A DNA stretch of 64,000 nucleotides from CAIUGU01 sp965279735 (GCA_965279735.1 OZ257260.1:2976001-3040000), one strand, 5' to 3'. Shown: positions 16,938-25,581, numbered from the stretch's first letter. Notes: generated from the sequence alone by a model not told the origin. Numbers and translations: made by a program.

Positions 16938-16950
16938 AAATGTGGACGCC

Positions 16951-17038
16951 GACTAACGCCTGCGATGATTTACGCCAACATACCGACACGGCCAGCAGGA
17001 ACGAAGTCGATTGCGCTCTGTCCATCGCATGGTTAGGC
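16951..17038 (-). other. Integron attC-like recombination site
   Basis: Read on the minus strand, the 88 bp site begins GCCTAAC (R''), two bases, then TGCGATG (L''). It ends with CATCGCA (L'), three bases, then GTTAGTC (R'). L'' and L' pair perfectly, and R'' and R' differ at one base. The order R''-L''-centre-L'-R' and the length fit attC sites. It lies 33 bases after the stop of the gene at 17072 and 14 bases before the next gene. Confidence 0.65.
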
Positions 17039-17071
17039 CAGCCATGCAGTGAATTTGGGACAGCATTTTCT

Positions 17072-17563
17072 CTACCTTAAAAGATCGCGTGAGAAACAGT
17101 AATTGCCGTTGTCGGCCTCGACGGGGATCTTTCCTGCCGGAACACCGAGACCAAGTTGACTAGGGTTGATCGACAAACAATAGCGGCTTCCCTTGTATCG
17201 CGGTGAGAGTGCGACAAGAGTGTGCGTTACGCGACGCTCGGCACGTTGCTGCGCATCGTCGATTGGTCTCAACACGAAGACCTCAACAGATTGCACGTAC
17301 TCTGGCTTGGCGGCCACGTGCTGAGCGCTCAGAGCGCGAATGCGACCCTCTATCACGGGCCCCGCCACTACGCGTTTGACCTCCAGCTCCCAGACATACA
17401 CAGAATCCATGCAAATCGCACCGGCCCCGCAATCACCGGCTGATAGATATGAGTTGCTCAAACCGGCGCCGATAATCACAGTATCTACTGCCCACGCTCG
17501 ACTAGCAGTGAACATTGCAACCAGAATTAGCGAGTACTTTTGCACGGCTGGAAATCTATCCAT
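17072..17563 (-). CDS. Secreted hypothetical protein (cassette-like)
   Basis: The 163-residue protein begins with a signal peptide (LILVAMFTASRAWA). The mature part has three or four cysteines (SAGDCGAGAICMDSVYVWELEV, and a C-terminal YCLSINPS and NYCFSRDLL). I do not recognise the family. The start at 17563 was chosen to begin at the signal peptide. In-frame ATGs at 17605 and 17668 have no ribosome site either. Its stop is followed by the attC-like site, so it may be an integron cassette gene. Confidence 0.6.
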   Translation of the reverse strand: MDRFPAVQKYSLILVAMFTASRAWAVDTVIIGAGLSNSYLSAGDCGAGAICMDSVYVWELEVKRVVAGPVIEGRIRALSAQHVAAKPEYVQSVEVFVLRPIDDAQQRAERRVTHTLVALSPRYKGSRYCLSINPSQLGLGVPAGKIPVEADNGNYCFSRDLLR

Positions 17564-17735
17564 CGCGCATGAGTGGGGCGAGATTTTGCCGCGGTTGCGC
17601 GGCATAAAATTCTTGTTGTGCAGATGATTCATGGCCCGACTAGACCACGCCACCGGATATGCCGTCAATTCGTCAGAACGCTATTCCGCACGAACGGAGC
17701 GTCTTTGATGCGCGATCCGCAGCCGGCCTTTGGAC

Positions 17736-17805
17736 GGGGTGTGCGTTTGGAAAATGGTTGTCGGGGAGGCTGAACGCATACCCCGGCCGAAGGACGGCTC
17801 GGCCG
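17736..17805. repeat. Boundary repeat copy A, similar to 27124-27190
   Basis: The segments GGTG(t/c)GCGTTTGG, then GAACG, then TACCCCGGCCG, then CGGCTC occur in the same order and spacing here and at 27124-27190. Overall identity is about three quarters over roughly 65 bp. Both copies lie just downstream of a minus-strand housekeeping-type gene, at the right end of a small-gene island. Confidence 0.6.
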
Positions 17806-17839
17806 GAGGCCAAGCGCGAAGGATCGAAAGTCCGGAAGC

Positions 17840-17871
17840 GAAAAAAATCAGGCGCCAAGGGCACGCCTGAT
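17840..17871 (-). terminator. Terminator of the hydroquinone dioxygenase operon
   Basis: An 8 bp stem (17847-17854 with 17864-17871) is followed on the minus strand by a run of seven T, 24 bp after the stop at 17895. Confidence 0.88.
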
Positions 17872-17894
17872 CAATTGGGGGGAAATCGAAAGAA

Positions 17895-18923
17895 TCAGAA
17901 CTTGACGGGCACGACCGGCGCTTCGCCGCGGGCGATCATTTCGGGGATCTCGGGGGAACCGTTCTCCCAGACCAGCAACATCGAACGCTTGGTTGAATAG
18001 CCCTGGTGACGGATGTCGGCGGGCATCGCCGAAACGTCACCCGAACGAGCGATGACGCGGGCGCGGGCCTTGCCGGTTTCCTTGTCTTTCACGTCCCAGA
18101 TGATTTCATCCGAGAGCTGGATGAACCACTCCACGCGGTCGTTACCGTGCTCGACCGGGAGAATGAATTCTTCCGAGGTCGGGCAGAACAGGCTGTTGCC
18201 AACCACCGAGCAGATGCTCGGATTCCAGGTCACGTCCGAGCGCGACAGATAGCCATACAGGTTGAACGCACTGACTTCGCTTTCAAAGCCAGGCTCGACC
18301 TCAACGGTGGGCTCGTCCTGCTTCACGTCCGCGAATTGACGATTGACGGGAAAGCCGGTTGCATCGGTGCGCTTCGGTGTGTCGCCCGGCAGACCGACCA
18401 TGCGACGTGCCGTAACGCGCGCACGACCAATGGCCTCTTCGTTGTTGCCGTTCTTCACGCCCCAGGCGGCACCGGTTTCCATCGGCGCGGCAAAGGGGTC
18501 GTATCCGGCGTTGGTCCAGTCGGACAGCAGTTCCTTGAACAGACGCATCACCACATCGGAGCGGAAACGCTCTTCATGATCGCGTCCCAACTTGCGATAC
18601 GACTCGTTGAAGCGGCCCGCAAATACGGTGACTTCACCGTAGTGATTGATGGTGCCGAACACGCTGTCGAAGTTGACAACGCCGTAGAAGAAGCCCCATG
18701 CGACGTCGCGCATCATCGCGCGCAGGAAGACGTCGATCGGCAGCGTATGACTGCCGGTTGGCCATTTGAGATGAGCAAAATATTCGTCGCGCTTCAGTTC
18801 GAAGCTGCCGACGCGGAACGAGCGGTAGCCCGTCATGTTGCTGGTCGGCAGGATTTCCGTATCGGTACGGACATTCGCGCCCGACGGACGGGAAGCGGTC
18901 GCAGTGGTTTCAAGCATTGCCAT
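17895..18923 (-). CDS. hapD: Hydroquinone 1,2-dioxygenase, large subunit
   Basis: The 342-residue protein is the iron-binding large subunit of a two-component ring-cleaving dioxygenase that opens hydroquinone to 4-hydroxymuconic semialdehyde. The cupin-like C-terminal half has VEHGNDRVEWF, giving His259, Asn261 and Glu265, and a further His306 in ADIRHQGYS. The spacing (0, +2, +6, +47) equals that of the metal ligands I recall for PnpD of the PnpCD enzyme (His256, Asn258, Glu262, His303). CGGAGAATCACC precedes the ATG. The small-subunit gene lies 24 bases upstream, and an AraC regulator precedes both. No downstream dehydrogenase or hydrolase of the pathway is in view. Confidence 0.87.
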   Translation of the reverse strand: MAMLETTATASRPSGANVRTDTEILPTSNMTGYRSFRVGSFELKRDEYFAHLKWPTGSHTLPIDVFLRAMMRDVAWGFFYGVVNFDSVFGTINHYGEVTVFAGRFNESYRKLGRDHEERFRSDVVMRLFKELLSDWTNAGYDPFAAPMETGAAWGVKNGNNEEAIGRARVTARRMVGLPGDTPKRTDATGFPVNRQFADVKQDEPTVEVEPGFESEVSAFNLYGYLSRSDVTWNPSICSVVGNSLFCPTSEEFILPVEHGNDRVEWFIQLSDEIIWDVKDKETGKARARVIARSGDVSAMPADIRHQGYSTKRSMLLVWENGSPEIPEMIARGEAPVVPVKF

Positions 18924-18947
18924 GGTGATTCTCCGTATTCTTTTCGA

Positions 18948-19457
18948 TCAGGCGGCGGTCTGACAGATCTCGGCCCACTTCTGGACCGTGACCGGACCTT
19001 CGATGGTCTGCACCATCATTGCTGCGGGCTTCTCGGCGTGGAATCTGTACGCCGCGCCCTTCGGCAGCAACGCCATGTGGCCCTGGCGCAGGACGATGCG
19101 TCCCATCTTCCGGCCTTCAGGCATATCCGCCGCGAGACGATGTGCTCCCTGGCTGTCGGGGCTGACGAACTTCTCGGGCGATTCCAGTTTGACCAGATGG
19201 ACTTCGATCTCGCCATCCATCGCCAGCGCGAACTCATCGTGCGCACAGGAGAACCAGGGAGACGTGCCTTCAGCACGAACTGCTTCGACGACATATTCGA
19301 AGTTCTTCGCGACGGCTACGCGCTCATAGGGAGCGGACTTCGACGCGACTGCGAAGATATTCGAGAAGACATAATTCTTCGGATCATCGTCGATGATCTC
19401 GACCTTGCCCGGCTCGTGGTCGTTGAGACTGCCGAAGCGGGTGACGGGAATACTCAT
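18948..19457 (-). CDS. hapC: Hydroquinone 1,2-dioxygenase, small subunit
   Basis: The 169-residue cupin-fold protein has the pattern FSCAHDEFALAMDGEIEVHLVKLE and GHMALLPKGAAYRFHAEKPAAMMVQTIEGP. It matches the small (alpha) subunit of type II hydroquinone dioxygenases in size and position. It pairs with the large subunit encoded next. AGGAGGAATTC directly precedes the ATG at 19457, and an ATG at 19499 is not supported. Known enzymes of this kind are alpha2-beta2 and act in 4-hydroxyacetophenone or p-nitrophenol breakdown. Confidence 0.82.
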   Translation of the reverse strand: MSIPVTRFGSLNDHEPGKVEIIDDDPKNYVFSNIFAVASKSAPYERVAVAKNFEYVVEAVRAEGTSPWFSCAHDEFALAMDGEIEVHLVKLESPEKFVSPDSQGAHRLAADMPEGRKMGRIVLRQGHMALLPKGAAYRFHAEKPAAMMVQTIEGPVTVQKWAEICQTAA

Positions 19458-19634
19458 GAATTCCTCCTGAATCAATCTGTTTGACTTGCATCGGCTCATC
19501 CACGCGACTGTTCAGGCGGATGGCTGATTGTGGGAATGAAGGTAACAACGGCCCCGAGGAACGTCCTGCACGTTCACAGCGTTCGGGCTGCATGAACTGA
19601 TCGCGGCCGGGAAAGGCCTGATTCCGGAAGGAAA

Positions 19635-20534
19635 CTAGCGGGCGACGGTGCGTCGGTAGGCGGCGGGCGTGACGCCGACGATGCGGCCGAAGACGCGGGT
19701 GAGATGTTCCTGGTGACTGAAGCCGCAGCGAAGGGCGATTTCGGAAATCGACATTGTCCCGGCAAGCAGACGCTTGGCTCGTTCGATACGAAGCAACAAC
19801 AGATGCTGGTGCGGCGTATTGCCTGTGGTGCGTTTGAACTGACGCGTGAAATGCACAGGGCTCAAATTCACGACCTGCGCCATCTCGCTCAACGACACCT
19901 GGCCTTCGAGATGCGCTTCCATGAAGTCGACGACCTTCGCGACCCGCGCGCGCGTGAGGCCACGCGAAACCGGTTCGACGATGCGCACTGCATTTGAATG
20001 CTTTCTGACAAGCTGGGCGGCGAGCACATGCGCCATGCTGTCGGCGATCCAGTCGCCACCGTGACCTTCCTTCACGATTTCACCCACTGCACGCACCGCG
20101 CTTTCGATGAGCTCATCACGATCGCCGAGACGGGGCACGATCTCAATCGTATCCGGGTCGCCTATGGCGAGTTCGGCCGCAGCTTCCCTGACGATGCTGC
20201 CGCGTACATACACATGCACCGTCGCAAGCGAACCGCCGAGACGCACGCTGAATTCCTGGTTAGCAGGAATGATAAATAAGCCACCCGGCTGCACGAGCCG
20301 CTGTTCCTGATCGCCGTTGAGATCACGACTCACTTCGACAGGCCCGTCGAGGTGCACGATGATGAGATGGTCTTCTACGGGGAGGAAAGTCGCCTGGTAC
20401 GCGCCTTCGCGTTGCGTCGATGCATACAACGACGTCCAGCCCAGCGAGTCGCTCGACGCTTCGATCTGGTGTTCCGGACGCACCAGGATCCCGTGGGTCT
20501 GGCCGACAGTGAAAGGCTGGGAAGGGCCGCTCAT
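19635..20534 (-). CDS. AraC-family regulator, probably of the dioxygenase genes
   Basis: The 299-residue protein has an N-terminal cupin-like sensor part (about 10-150, with LIIVHLDGPVEVSRD and GGLFIIPANQEFSVRL) and a C-terminal pair of helix-turn-helix motifs (about 200-295). The latter includes LSPVHFTRQFKRTTGNTP and ALRCGFSHQEHLTRVFGRIVG, the AraC family hallmark. It is encoded 177 bases upstream of hapC in the same direction, so control of the dioxygenase by an aromatic inducer is likely. The ATG at 20534 is preferred to one at 20606, since the latter adds only unrelated residues. Confidence 0.88.
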   Translation of the reverse strand: MSGPSQPFTVGQTHGILVRPEHQIEASSDSLGWTSLYASTQREGAYQATFLPVEDHLIIVHLDGPVEVSRDLNGDQEQRLVQPGGLFIIPANQEFSVRLGGSLATVHVYVRGSIVREAAAELAIGDPDTIEIVPRLGDRDELIESAVRAVGEIVKEGHGGDWIADSMAHVLAAQLVRKHSNAVRIVEPVSRGLTRARVAKVVDFMEAHLEGQVSLSEMAQVVNLSPVHFTRQFKRTTGNTPHQHLLLLRIERAKRLLAGTMSISEIALRCGFSHQEHLTRVFGRIVGVTPAAYRRTVAR

Positions 20535-20612
20535 GTGATCAGTATGACCCTTAGGCCGTGACGCCTTCCATACCGGCTTCACAACCCACGCCTCATTTGT
20601 ACCCAAACCTCA

Positions 20613-21098
20613 TTACCAGTAACCGATCATCCGGCCAGCGCTGATCGCGGTCAGCCAGGAGGCCAGCGAAATCCCTCCGAACACGGCCAACTGGATGCGT
20701 TCCCGCGGCTGCGGTTCGCGCATTTCGCGTTCTCTCCATGCCGGTACCACACTGAGCACAACGACATTCAAAAGCCCCAGGGCGATCGCCGGAAACTTGA
20801 TGAGGAGAAAAGGATTGTCCGCGTACTGGGTGGCATTCGTCGTGATCATGCAAAGCCCACTGCAGGCAGCGAGGAGGAAGCCGATCGCCGCGATCGGAAC
20901 CGCAGGCCGTGCGACGGAACCAAGAGGGACTTTCTTCCACATCCCCAGCAGCCTGAGATCGAGCACGAGAACAGAACCGAACAACGTCCCGATGCCGAGA
21001 ATGTGGACGAGGTTGATGACACCGTACGCCCACACTCCTACACCGCGGATGGCGTGCCCGAGCGCCGAGGCCTCGAGCCACGCCAGCAGATCGTACAA
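20613..21098 (-). CDS. DUF6644-type four-helix membrane protein
   Basis: The 161-residue integral membrane protein has about four helices (around 28-48, 65-85, 100-118 and 138-155) and conserved VINLVHILGIGTLFGSVLVLDLRLLG in the first half. This pattern is found in the DUF6644 family, often next to secreted DUF6152 proteins, as here. The function is unknown. A His in the first helix and the size resemble membrane cytochrome b-like modules, but a heme role is only a guess. Confidence 0.78.
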   Translation of the reverse strand: MYDLLAWLEASALGHAIRGVGVWAYGVINLVHILGIGTLFGSVLVLDLRLLGMWKKVPLGSVARPAVPIAAIGFLLAACSGLCMITTNATQYADNPFLLIKFPAIALGLLNVVVLSVVPAWREREMREPQPRERIQLAVFGGISLASWLTAISAGRMIGYW

Positions 21099-21116
21099 CT
21101 CGTCGTCCCGCGGAAC

Positions 21117-21494
21117 TTAGTCGCGATCCGGATAGACGTTGTACAGCTTGCCGTTATAAGTCACGCGTTCGGTCTTCACCTCGAGCTTGTTCGGGTCGAG
21201 ATTGCGATGACCGCGAATGGAAACCTGTGCACCGACTGGCAACGTGGCTTCGGTCAGCCCCGCACGGGCCGTGCGGTTCGAAGGCGCGAGCGTGATGTCC
21301 CACACCTTGCCTTCGGATTTGATCTTCATCGTCGCATGTGGGCCTGCGAGACTGACAGGCGCCTCGACCGTGCCCGACAATTCAAAATGCTCCGTCGCGT
21401 TGCCGCCCCAGCCATGGTGAGCCGATGCTGGAATCGCCACGAGCGCGAGAGCGAACGAAGCCCCGATCATCCTGGTCAGAAATCTTGAGTCCAT
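21117..21494 (-). CDS. DUF6152 secreted protein
   Basis: The 125-residue protein has a signal peptide ending AIPASAHHGWGG. The HHGW motif at the mature N-terminus, and the following short beta-rich domain (TEHFELSGTVEAPVSLAGPHATMKI, ...TERVTYNGKLYNVYPDRD), are typical of DUF6152. The double His may bind a metal. The start at 21494 follows GGGGG. It is encoded 19 bases before the DUF6644 membrane protein, and the two form a pair. Confidence 0.85.
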   Translation of the reverse strand: MDSRFLTRMIGASFALALVAIPASAHHGWGGNATEHFELSGTVEAPVSLAGPHATMKIKSEGKVWDITLAPSNRTARAGLTEATLPVGAQVSIRGHRNLDPNKLEVKTERVTYNGKLYNVYPDRD

Positions 21495-21574
21495 GACATA
21501 CCCCCAGTTGGTTGGTTGCAGCCTCGCTGGCGCGGGGCCATTGTTCACCCGAAGTGCGCTACAGGCAATCGTTA

Positions 21575-22741
21575 CTAGAGCTTTGCAGGCTCGACACGCA
21601 ATACGCGGCCCCGGGGACTGTCCGTGAGCAGGTAAATATAACCATCCGCTCCTTGGCGGACGTGACGGATGCGTTCGTTGAGATTGCCGAGATACCGCGT
21701 TTCGCTCGTCACCCGGTAACCGTTCAGTTCGAGGCGGACGAGCGCACCGGGGCTTAGAGAGCCTACAAAGAGATCACCCTGCCACTCCGGAAACGCCGTG
21801 CCGGTGTAAAACTCGGCCCCGGAAGGCGCGATGACGGGATCCCAGTAGTAGACGGGTTGCTCCATGCCGGACTTCGTCGTCGTGCCGTCGCCAATCTTGA
21901 GGCCCGTGTATTCGCGGCCATAAGTAATGACAGGCCAGCCGTAATTCTTGCCGGCTTCCGGATGATTGAGTTCATCACCGCCGCGTGCGCCATGCTCCAG
22001 CGTCCAGAGTTCACCGGATTCAGGATGCAGCGCTGCACCCTGCAGGTTGCGATGACCATACGACCAGATCTCGGGCTTCAGGCCCTGCCGACCGACGAAC
22101 GGGTTGTCTCGCGGAATGGAACCGTCCGCATTGATGCGAATGACTTTGCCGATGGTGCTCGAAAGATCCTGCACTCGCGAGCGCTGGTTGAACCGATCGC
22201 CGGTGGTGACGAACAGCGTGCCATCGGAGCGAAAGACCAGACGCGAGCCCCAGTGATTGCCGCTGTTCACCTTCGGTGTCTGCCGCCAGATCACGCGCAC
22301 GTCTTCAAGACCTGTCGCGCCGAGCTTGCCCCGCGCAACCGCCGTGCCTGCGCCACCTTCACCGGGCTCCGAAAACGAGAGATAAACGAGGGCGTCCTGT
22401 GCAAAGGTCGGGCTAAGCGCGACATCGAGCAGACCGCCTTGGCCTTGGGCCAGCACGGCAGGCACGCCGGACAGGGGTTCGGACAATGTGCCGTTCTTTT
22501 CAACGATCCTGAGCCGCCCCACCCTTTCGGTGACCAGCATGCGGCCATCGGGCAGGAACGCGAGACCCCAGGGATTCTGCAATCCTTCAGCGACGGCAGT
22601 GACCTTGAGCGACGCCTGAATGGACTGCGGGGTCGGAGACTTCGCGGCGTTCTGCGCCTCGGCCGGCGCATCGAACATGAGAGCGACCGTGCACCCGAAG
22701 CTGGTGAGCGCGATACGGGCACGGCTCGAATTCTGCTGCAT
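21575..22741 (-). CDS. PQQ-dependent aldose-type sugar dehydrogenase
   Basis: The 388-residue secreted quinoprotein is of the soluble glucose/aldose sugar dehydrogenase family (six-bladed propeller). Diagnostic parts are GLQNPWGLAFLPDGRMLVTER, the catalytic-His region SGNHWGSRLVF, SYGHRNLQGAALHPESGELWTLEHGARGGDE shown in parts, and NYGWPVITYG. It oxidises sugars or other aldoses in the periplasm. The ATG at 22741 has AGGGGAGA in front. A longer frame to 22897 has no signal sequence and is not used. It is divergent from uup. Confidence 0.92.
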   Translation of the reverse strand: MQQNSSRARIALTSFGCTVALMFDAPAEAQNAAKSPTPQSIQASLKVTAVAEGLQNPWGLAFLPDGRMLVTERVGRLRIVEKNGTLSEPLSGVPAVLAQGQGGLLDVALSPTFAQDALVYLSFSEPGEGGAGTAVARGKLGATGLEDVRVIWRQTPKVNSGNHWGSRLVFRSDGTLFVTTGDRFNQRSRVQDLSSTIGKVIRINADGSIPRDNPFVGRQGLKPEIWSYGHRNLQGAALHPESGELWTLEHGARGGDELNHPEAGKNYGWPVITYGREYTGLKIGDGTTTKSGMEQPVYYWDPVIAPSGAEFYTGTAFPEWQGDLFVGSLSPGALVRLELNGYRVTSETRYLGNLNERIRHVRQGADGYIYLLTDSPRGRVLRVEPAKL

Positions 22742-22947
22742 CAATCTCCCCTTTCCTTTTTCGCCAGCCTTCGAACTGACTGATTCCAGTACCGAAAGTT
22801 CGAGCATTGGGGCTTTGCACGCCCGGAACAAGGGACTTTGTAAACCGTCCGGACGATCGCCAGCAAATCGCGCAGGCGCGACGAAGCCCCGATACAATGC
22901 CGGCCCGCTCGCCCTCCCTGCCCCTCCCGCGCCGTCGAAAGCCCGCT

Positions 22948-24858
22948 ATGCCCTTGTTGCGTCTTGAGAAAGCCTCGCTCGCCTTCGGCCTCCGGCCACT
23001 CCTTGAACAGGCGAATCTCGAGGTCAGAAGCGGGGAACGCGTCTGCCTGCTCGGCCGCAATGGCGAGGGCAAGTCGTCGTTGCTGCACCTTTTTACAGGC
23101 CAGGTCCACGCGGACAGCGGCATCGTCTGGATCAGGCCGGGCACGCGCGTCGCCTATCTCGCCCAGGAAGTGGCGCTCGACAGCGAAGAAGAAGTGTTCG
23201 ACATCGTCGCGGGAGGACTGCCGGGTGTCGGCAAGCTGCTGTCCGACTACCACCATGTAGCCGCCGCCATGGCCCACGATGACAACCCGGACCTGGCACA
23301 GCGTCTCGGGGACTTGCAGCACCAGATCGATGGGGTCAACGGCTGGCAGCTGGAACTCAACGTCAATACGGTGCTCACCCGCCTCAGTCTCGATGGCACG
23401 GCGAAGATGCAGGAACTGTCGGGTGGCTGGCGCCGACGCGTCATGCTGGCGCGAGCATTGGTCAGCGATCCGCAGGTGTTGCTGCTTGACGAGCCCACCA
23501 ACCACCTCGATATCGAAGCCATCACCTGGCTCGAGGATTTCATCGCCGAGTATCGTGGGGCGCTGCTGTTCATCAGCCACGACCGGGCGTTCGTACGTCG
23601 CCTTGCCACACGCATCGTCGAACTCGACCGGGGACGCCTCGCCTCGTGGCCTGGCAACTATGACGAGTACGTAACACGCAAAGCAGAATCCCTCGTCATC
23701 GAAGCGCAGCACAACGCAGAGTTCGACAAGAAACTCGCGGCGGAAGAAGTGTGGATCCGCAAAGGCGTCGAAGCCCGTCGCACCCGAAACGAAGGCCGGG
23801 TCCGCGCGCTCTACGCCTTGCGCGAGGAACGCAGAGAACGGCGCGAACGCGGGGGCAAAGCCGAATTCCAGCTGCAGGAAACCGAACAGTCGGGCCAGCT
23901 CGTGTTCGAAGCAGAGAACGCGAGTCTTTCCTTCGGTACGCGGCGGATCATCAATGATCTGTCCGTGCGGATCATGCGGCGTGACCGAATTGGCATCATA
24001 GGCCCCAACGGCTCGGGCAAGACGACACTCATCAAGCTGCTGCTCGGTGAGCTTGAGCCCACGAGTGGCATCGTTCGCCAGGGCACCAAGCTGCAGGTTG
24101 CCTACTTTGATCAGCAACGGCAGCAGCTCGATCCGGAAGCGTCCGTCATGGCGAACGTCGGTGGCAATGGCGACACCGTGACCGTTAACGGGCAGCCGCG
24201 GCATATCTCGGGCTACCTGCGTGACTTCCTGTTTCAGCCGGAGCGCCTGCTCTCGCCAGTGAAGATGCTGTCAGGCGGCGAACGCAATCGACTGTTGCTC
24301 GCGCGTCTTTTCGCACAGCCGGCAAACCTCCTCGTCCTCGACGAACCCACCAACGATCTCGATGTGGAAACCCTCGACCTGCTGGAGGAACTGATCGCCG
24401 GCTTCGACGGCACCCTGCTGCTCGTCAGCCACGACCGTGCTTTCCTCGACAACGTCGTCACCAGCACGCTGGTATTCGAAGGCGGCGGCAATGTGCGCGA
24501 GTACGTCGGCGGCTACACGGACTGGATTCGCCAGCGTGGCGCGAGCAATGCGCAATCACGGAAAGCCGCTATCGCAGCCGTGAAACCTGCCGTCGCGGCG
24601 CCTGCAGCTCCAGCGCCAAAGAAAGCGAAGCTCTCGTTCAAGGACCAGCGCGAACTCGATGGCCTGCCTGCAAAGATCAACACACTGGAAGAAGAACAGT
24701 CAGCGCTGACGGCAACCATCGGCGATGCATCCTTCTATCAGAAGCCTCACGCCGAAGTGTCTGCGGCTCTCGCGCGCATGGAGGCACTGACAGGCGAACT
24801 GGAAAAAGCCTTCGCGCGATGGGAAAAACTCGAAGCGCAGGCGAACGGCACAGCCTAA
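22948..24858 (+). CDS. uup: ABC-F ATPase Uup
   Basis: The 636-residue soluble ABC-F protein has two nucleotide-binding domains, with Walker A GRNGEGKSS and GPNGSGKTT, signatures LSGGWRRR and LSGGERNR, and Walker B LLLDEPTNHLD and LVLDEPTNDLD. They are joined by a charged linker and followed by a coiled-coil C-terminal domain (about 560-636) that marks the Uup branch. Uup acts on branched DNA and ribosome-associated processes. The ATG at 22948 begins directly with the first domain (MPLLRLEKASLAFG). The longer frame from 22807 is less likely. Confidence 0.93.
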   Translation: MPLLRLEKASLAFGLRPLLEQANLEVRSGERVCLLGRNGEGKSSLLHLFTGQVHADSGIVWIRPGTRVAYLAQEVALDSEEEVFDIVAGGLPGVGKLLSDYHHVAAAMAHDDNPDLAQRLGDLQHQIDGVNGWQLELNVNTVLTRLSLDGTAKMQELSGGWRRRVMLARALVSDPQVLLLDEPTNHLDIEAITWLEDFIAEYRGALLFISHDRAFVRRLATRIVELDRGRLASWPGNYDEYVTRKAESLVIEAQHNAEFDKKLAAEEVWIRKGVEARRTRNEGRVRALYALREERRERRERGGKAEFQLQETEQSGQLVFEAENASLSFGTRRIINDLSVRIMRRDRIGIIGPNGSGKTTLIKLLLGELEPTSGIVRQGTKLQVAYFDQQRQQLDPEASVMANVGGNGDTVTVNGQPRHISGYLRDFLFQPERLLSPVKMLSGGERNRLLLARLFAQPANLLVLDEPTNDLDVETLDLLEELIAGFDGTLLLVSHDRAFLDNVVTSTLVFEGGGNVREYVGGYTDWIRQRGASNAQSRKAAIAAVKPAVAAPAAPAPKKAKLSFKDQRELDGLPAKINTLEEEQSALTATIGDASFYQKPHAEVSAALARMEALTGELEKAFARWEKLEAQANGTA

Positions 24859-24981
24859 GAGTCGTCGACCAACTCCTTGGCCACGAATAAATAGACGATT
24901 CCGACAGATATTGGAGGCGACTTCCTCCCGAAGACAACCTTATCTTTCACAGGTGAGGAGCCGTCCCATCACTTATTTATC

Positions 24982-24989
24982 GTAGCTAC
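24982..24989. promoter_or_regulatory. Palindrome in the brnTA leader
   Basis: GTAGCTAC lies nine bases before the brnT ATG, within an AT-rich stretch. BrnA antitoxins repress their own promoters, so a role as an operator half is possible. The site is short and could be chance. Confidence 0.25.
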
Positions 24990-24998
24990 ACGAATTCA

Positions 24999-25283
24999 AT
25001 GGACATCAGCTATGATCCCGCCAAGGAACGGCGGAATGTGGCCGCTCGCGGGCTGTCATTCGAGCTGGTCCATTTCTTCGACTGGGCAGAAGCATCGCTA
25101 GCCGAGGACGTTCGCAGGGGCTATGGCGAACGCCGGTTCCTGGCCACTGGACCAATCGAGAGACGCCTTTATGTTGTTGTCTTCACCTTGCGGGCAGACA
25201 AGGTGCATGTGATCAGTTTACGGAAGGCCAACAAACGCGAGATACGCCGTCATGAAGAAAAAAGTCGCGAAGAAGAAACCTGA
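24999..25283 (+). CDS. brnT: BrnT ribonuclease toxin
   Basis: The 94-residue protein shows the BrnT pattern: MDISYDPAKERRNVAARGLSFELVHFFDW, ERRFLATGPIERRLYVVVFTLR and VISLRKANKREIRRHEE. BrnT has a RelE-like fold and cleaves RNA during stress, and BrnA neutralises it. The gene overlaps brnA by 32 bases. It follows uup without a visible terminator, but has its own AT-rich leader. Confidence 0.92.
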   Translation: MDISYDPAKERRNVAARGLSFELVHFFDWAEASLAEDVRRGYGERRFLATGPIERRLYVVVFTLRADKVHVISLRKANKREIRRHEEKSREEET

Positions 25284-25548
25284 TCCTGAGAAAACCGATC
25301 GCACCAATCCCGAGTGGACGAAGGCCCAATTCGCGCGCGCACGCCCTGCGAAGGAAGTACTTCCCCAAATTTTACCGAAAGATGTTGCCGCCCGATTGTT
25401 GCGACCGCGTGGCCGGCCAAAGACGGAGAATCCGAAGCGCCTCGTATCTCTGCGCCTCTCACCCGAAGTGATCGCGCACTTCAAATCCAAAGGCGCTGGC
25501 TGGCAGACAAGGATCGATGAGACGCTCAGGAAGGCAGCGGGGCTCTAG
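25252..25548 (+). CDS. brnA: BrnA antitoxin
   Basis: The 98-residue protein has a Lys-rich head, TNPEWTKAQFARARPAKEVLP and a C-terminal ribbon-helix-helix-like part (KRLVSLRLSPEVIAHFKSKG, WQTRIDETLRKAAGL) that binds DNA. It is the usual partner of BrnT and represses the operon. The start overlaps the toxin reading frame. Confidence 0.92.
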   Translation: MKKKVAKKKPDPEKTDRTNPEWTKAQFARARPAKEVLPQILPKDVAARLLRPRGRPKTENPKRLVSLRLSPEVIAHFKSKGAGWQTRIDETLRKAAGL

Positions 25549-25581
25549 CGAAAAAATTCAGCCAGAGCGCTAGGATCTATT

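Larger units (their letters stand above)
17564..17894. other. 331 bp boundary region between dioxygenase operon and cassette-like genes
   Basis: No gene is supported here. It contains the terminator of the dioxygenase operon (17840-17871) and boundary repeat copy A (about 17736-17805). The minus-strand reading of the repeat (ARPGYAFSLPDN...) is an often overpredicted peptide, and I do not call it a gene. Confidence 0.5.

Noticed and set aside
17673..17864. 63-residue minus-strand frame (ARPGYAFSLPDN type)
   Set aside because: It matches a peptide that is often overpredicted from a repeated DNA element. There is no ribosome site, and it runs through the terminator of the dioxygenase operon.
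18006..19484. 492-residue plus-strand frame opposite the dioxygenase genes
   Set aside because: It has no signature, and lies antisense to two well-supported genes with ribosome sites and metal ligands. Long antisense frames are common in GC-rich DNA.
22741..24204. 487-residue minus-strand frame opposite uup
   Set aside because: The plus strand carries complete ABC-F motifs. The minus frame is a codon-bias shadow.
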